Part shown: one piece after another, positions 62,756 to 64,000 of the stretch
Position numbering within the stretch: position 1 is the first letter of the stretch
Layout of the letters: every line of letters starts with the position of its first letter
Source of the DNA: Marinilabiliaceae bacterium
Lineage (GTDB): Bacteria; Bacteroidota; Bacteroidia; Bacteroidales; Marinilabiliaceae
Length of the DNA: 64,000 nt
Direction: 5' to 3'
NCBI GenBank assembly: GCA_009777175.1
Contig: WRMI01000001.1
Location: 62,001 to 126,000 of the forward strand
Made by a program: the position numbers and the translations under genes
The notes under the pieces: generated by a model
Told to the model about the DNA's origin: nothing
Database searches by the model: none
Seen by the model: the letters and a program-made list of their open reading frames with translations, nothing else

Positions 62756-64000
62756 ATGGGCTTGATTCTAATTATCAATGCCCAAGCGCCTGATACATTT
62801 TATAATCAGGCAGCATTTAAGAATATGGTAGCCAAGATTTCTGAAACGGAACAAAACTTGCAACCGATGCTGAGTTTTGCGGAACAACCACGTAAAACAT
62901 GTTTGGATGGCGAAATAACACACATGTGGCTTTGCGTCTATCCCGACCGAAAAGTCTATTTTGAAACAACCAACAACAAAGAAGTTTTTTGCATCAGAAT
63001 AGATTCTACTTTCAATGATGGAACGATACTTTATCCTTTTTCCGATTTGCATGAATTAAGTTGGGATTGTTTTTCCATTAATTCTGGCTCATGGCTCTCT
63101 AAATATATCGTTATCGATGAAGAGGGAAATTCTACTTTTATCAATGGAAATAATGAGCCTGTTTTTATTAAAAGCCAAGCAGATTTAAACGAAAATTGGA
63201 GTGTATTTGAAAACTATAATTTAAAAGTAGTTGGCGAGGTCGTTTCAAAAGAATTACAATTTGTTTTGGGAGTGGAAGATTCTGTAAAAACAATATCTTT
63301 TTCCGTTTACGACCACAACGATGTGCCTATAAATCATGAGTTAAACCAGAAAATAATTGAAGTAAGTCAGCATTTTGGGCTTGTTAAAACAGTAAATTTT
63401 TACTATTTCGAACATGCAGCTTTAGATTTGTTTAATAGTTTCAGAGATTTTAATTTAATTGGCATCGATGAGCCTCAACTTGGTTTTCAAAACATTAATT
63501 TAAGAGAACAATATTATGATTATCAAGAAGATGATGAGTTTCATATTTATTACGAAGTTAGCGGTTTTGGTGAAAGTGATATCAGAAAAACTATTAATCG
63601 ATATCTAACACGAACTGATTACCAAGACAGTATCATTTACTTTTATGAAATGAAACAGCAAAGAATTACAAGAAATTATATTGATGGTGAATTAGTTGAA
63701 ACAACAACCAATACAACAAATACTATAAAACAAAAGATTAACAAAGGGCTTTTATTTGCAACAGAACCAAATGAACCATATATAGGAGGGGATTGGGAAG
63801 TTCAAAAAGTTAAGATTTGGAATAATCAAATACCGACAATGCATTATTTTCAAACCGGACTAACAGAAAATGGACCAGATTGTTTTTCAGAAAATATTTG
63901 GTATGATAATTGTGGTTTTTCGACTTATTCACCTGGTTTGGGAGGTCCTTTTTCTGGATGTTGTGAAATTTTTCAAACAAGGCATTGTGATTATTTAGTT
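62756..64000 (+). CDS. Large secreted protein, partial (C-terminus outside window)
   Basis: An open frame of 415 codons without a stop to the window edge. From the ATG at 62756 the N-terminus is MGLILIINAQAPDTFYNQAA, half a signal peptide. In frame upstream, an ACG at 62726 followed by AAA AAA ATA AAT would give KKINFISVFMGLILIINAQ, a complete signal peptide, so the original ATG may have mutated or a rare start may be used. The mature part has beta-rich segments, two of which (YYFEHAALDLFNSF, RKTINRYLTRTDYQDSIIYF) I do not recognise, and a LamG-like phrase (SWLSKYIVIDEEGNSTFING). Probably a T9SS cargo, to be confirmed by its missing end. Confidence 0.7.
   Translation, partial: MGLILIINAQAPDTFYNQAAFKNMVAKISETEQNLQPMLSFAEQPRKTCLDGEITHMWLCVYPDRKVYFETTNNKEVFCIRIDSTFNDGTILYPFSDLHELSWDCFSINSGSWLSKYIVIDEEGNSTFINGNNEPVFIKSQADLNENWSVFENYNLKVVGEVVSKELQFVLGVEDSVKTISFSVYDHNDVPINHELNQKIIEVSQHFGLVKTVNFYYFEHAALDLFNSFRDFNLIGIDEPQLGFQNINLREQYYDYQEDDEFHIYYEVSGFGESDIRKTINRYLTRTDYQDSIIYFYEMKQQRITRNYIDGELVETTTNTTNTIKQKINKGLLFATEPNEPYIGGDWEVQKVKIWNNQIPTMHYFQTGLTENGPDCFSENIWYDNCGFSTYSPGLGGPFSGCCEIFQTRHCDYLV

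Overview
The window is about 64 kb of low-GC DNA from a member of the Bacteroidota, most likely an uncultured Bacteroidales relative. The evidence is: a multi-gene fimbrillin operon; several secreted proteins ending in the type IX secretion (T9SS) type A sorting domain; Bat (aerotolerance) genes; a DUF3822-rsmD pair; the coaX / outer-membrane protein / TPR / lptC gene order; few Shine-Dalgarno-like sites; and promoters of the Bacteroidota type (TTTG, 19-20 bases, TAnnTTTG). No rRNA, tRNA, CRISPR array, complete insertion sequence or prophage was seen.

Layout. 1-5.4 kb (minus strand): fimbrial operon with an OmpA/DUF3575 protein, a DUF5119 lipoprotein and two fimbrillin-like lipoproteins, the last cut by the window edge. 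5.4-7.0 kb: a repeat-rich gap holding a 23-bp perfect hairpin, inverted copies of a dispersed repeat, and a candidate structured RNA gene with its own promoter and terminator. 7.0-11.7 kb: secreted accessory proteins, including a short YD-motif protein with a T9SS tail, a truncated SpvB-like protein, a frameshifted T9SS substrate and an S41 peptidase. 12-20.7 kb: threonine dehydrogenase, an outer-membrane protein, two tandemly duplicated TonB-like genes, aminopeptidase P, a BASS-type transporter, a phosphoesterase and methylmalonyl-CoA epimerase. 21-27.4 kb: a YkgJ/SEC-C protein, metG, an orphan HigA-like antitoxin, LD-carboxypeptidase and a TPR/PD40/SPOR protein.

28-35.8 kb: batC, batD and batE, split by an inserted Schlafen-AlbA/ATPase gene, a DNA methyltransferase and a 46-codon stub that may be its broken partner. 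A second stub resembling an antitoxin start sits one base after batD. 36-44.4 kb: rpmH, lptC, TPR protein, outer-membrane protein and coaX (minus strand), then rlmB and the DUF3822/rsmD set (plus strand). 44.5-48.6 kb: a 1374-residue M4 metalloprotease with PKD, CUB and T9SS domains. 49-54.8 kb: ruvX, def, an NtrC-type two-component pair and purD. 54.8-58.8 kb: an orphan HicB, an SF1 helicase and an M24 peptidase (minus strand). 59.1-62.3 kb: the str operon (rpsL-rpsG-fusA, minus strand). Right edge: a MITE-like element and a large secreted protein that leaves the window.

Intergenic DNA is unusually rich in short-period direct repeats (9-mers such as ACTGATAAC, AATGAGTG and GTTAGTGAT) and longer dispersed families. 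Some lie inside or next to broken genes, which suggests ongoing repeat-driven remodelling. I found no intact system that I can call new with confidence. The best candidates for follow-up are the structured RNA at 6.46-6.70 kb, the methyltransferase/AlbA insert in the bat locus, and the 228-bp inverted-repeat element at 62.4 kb.
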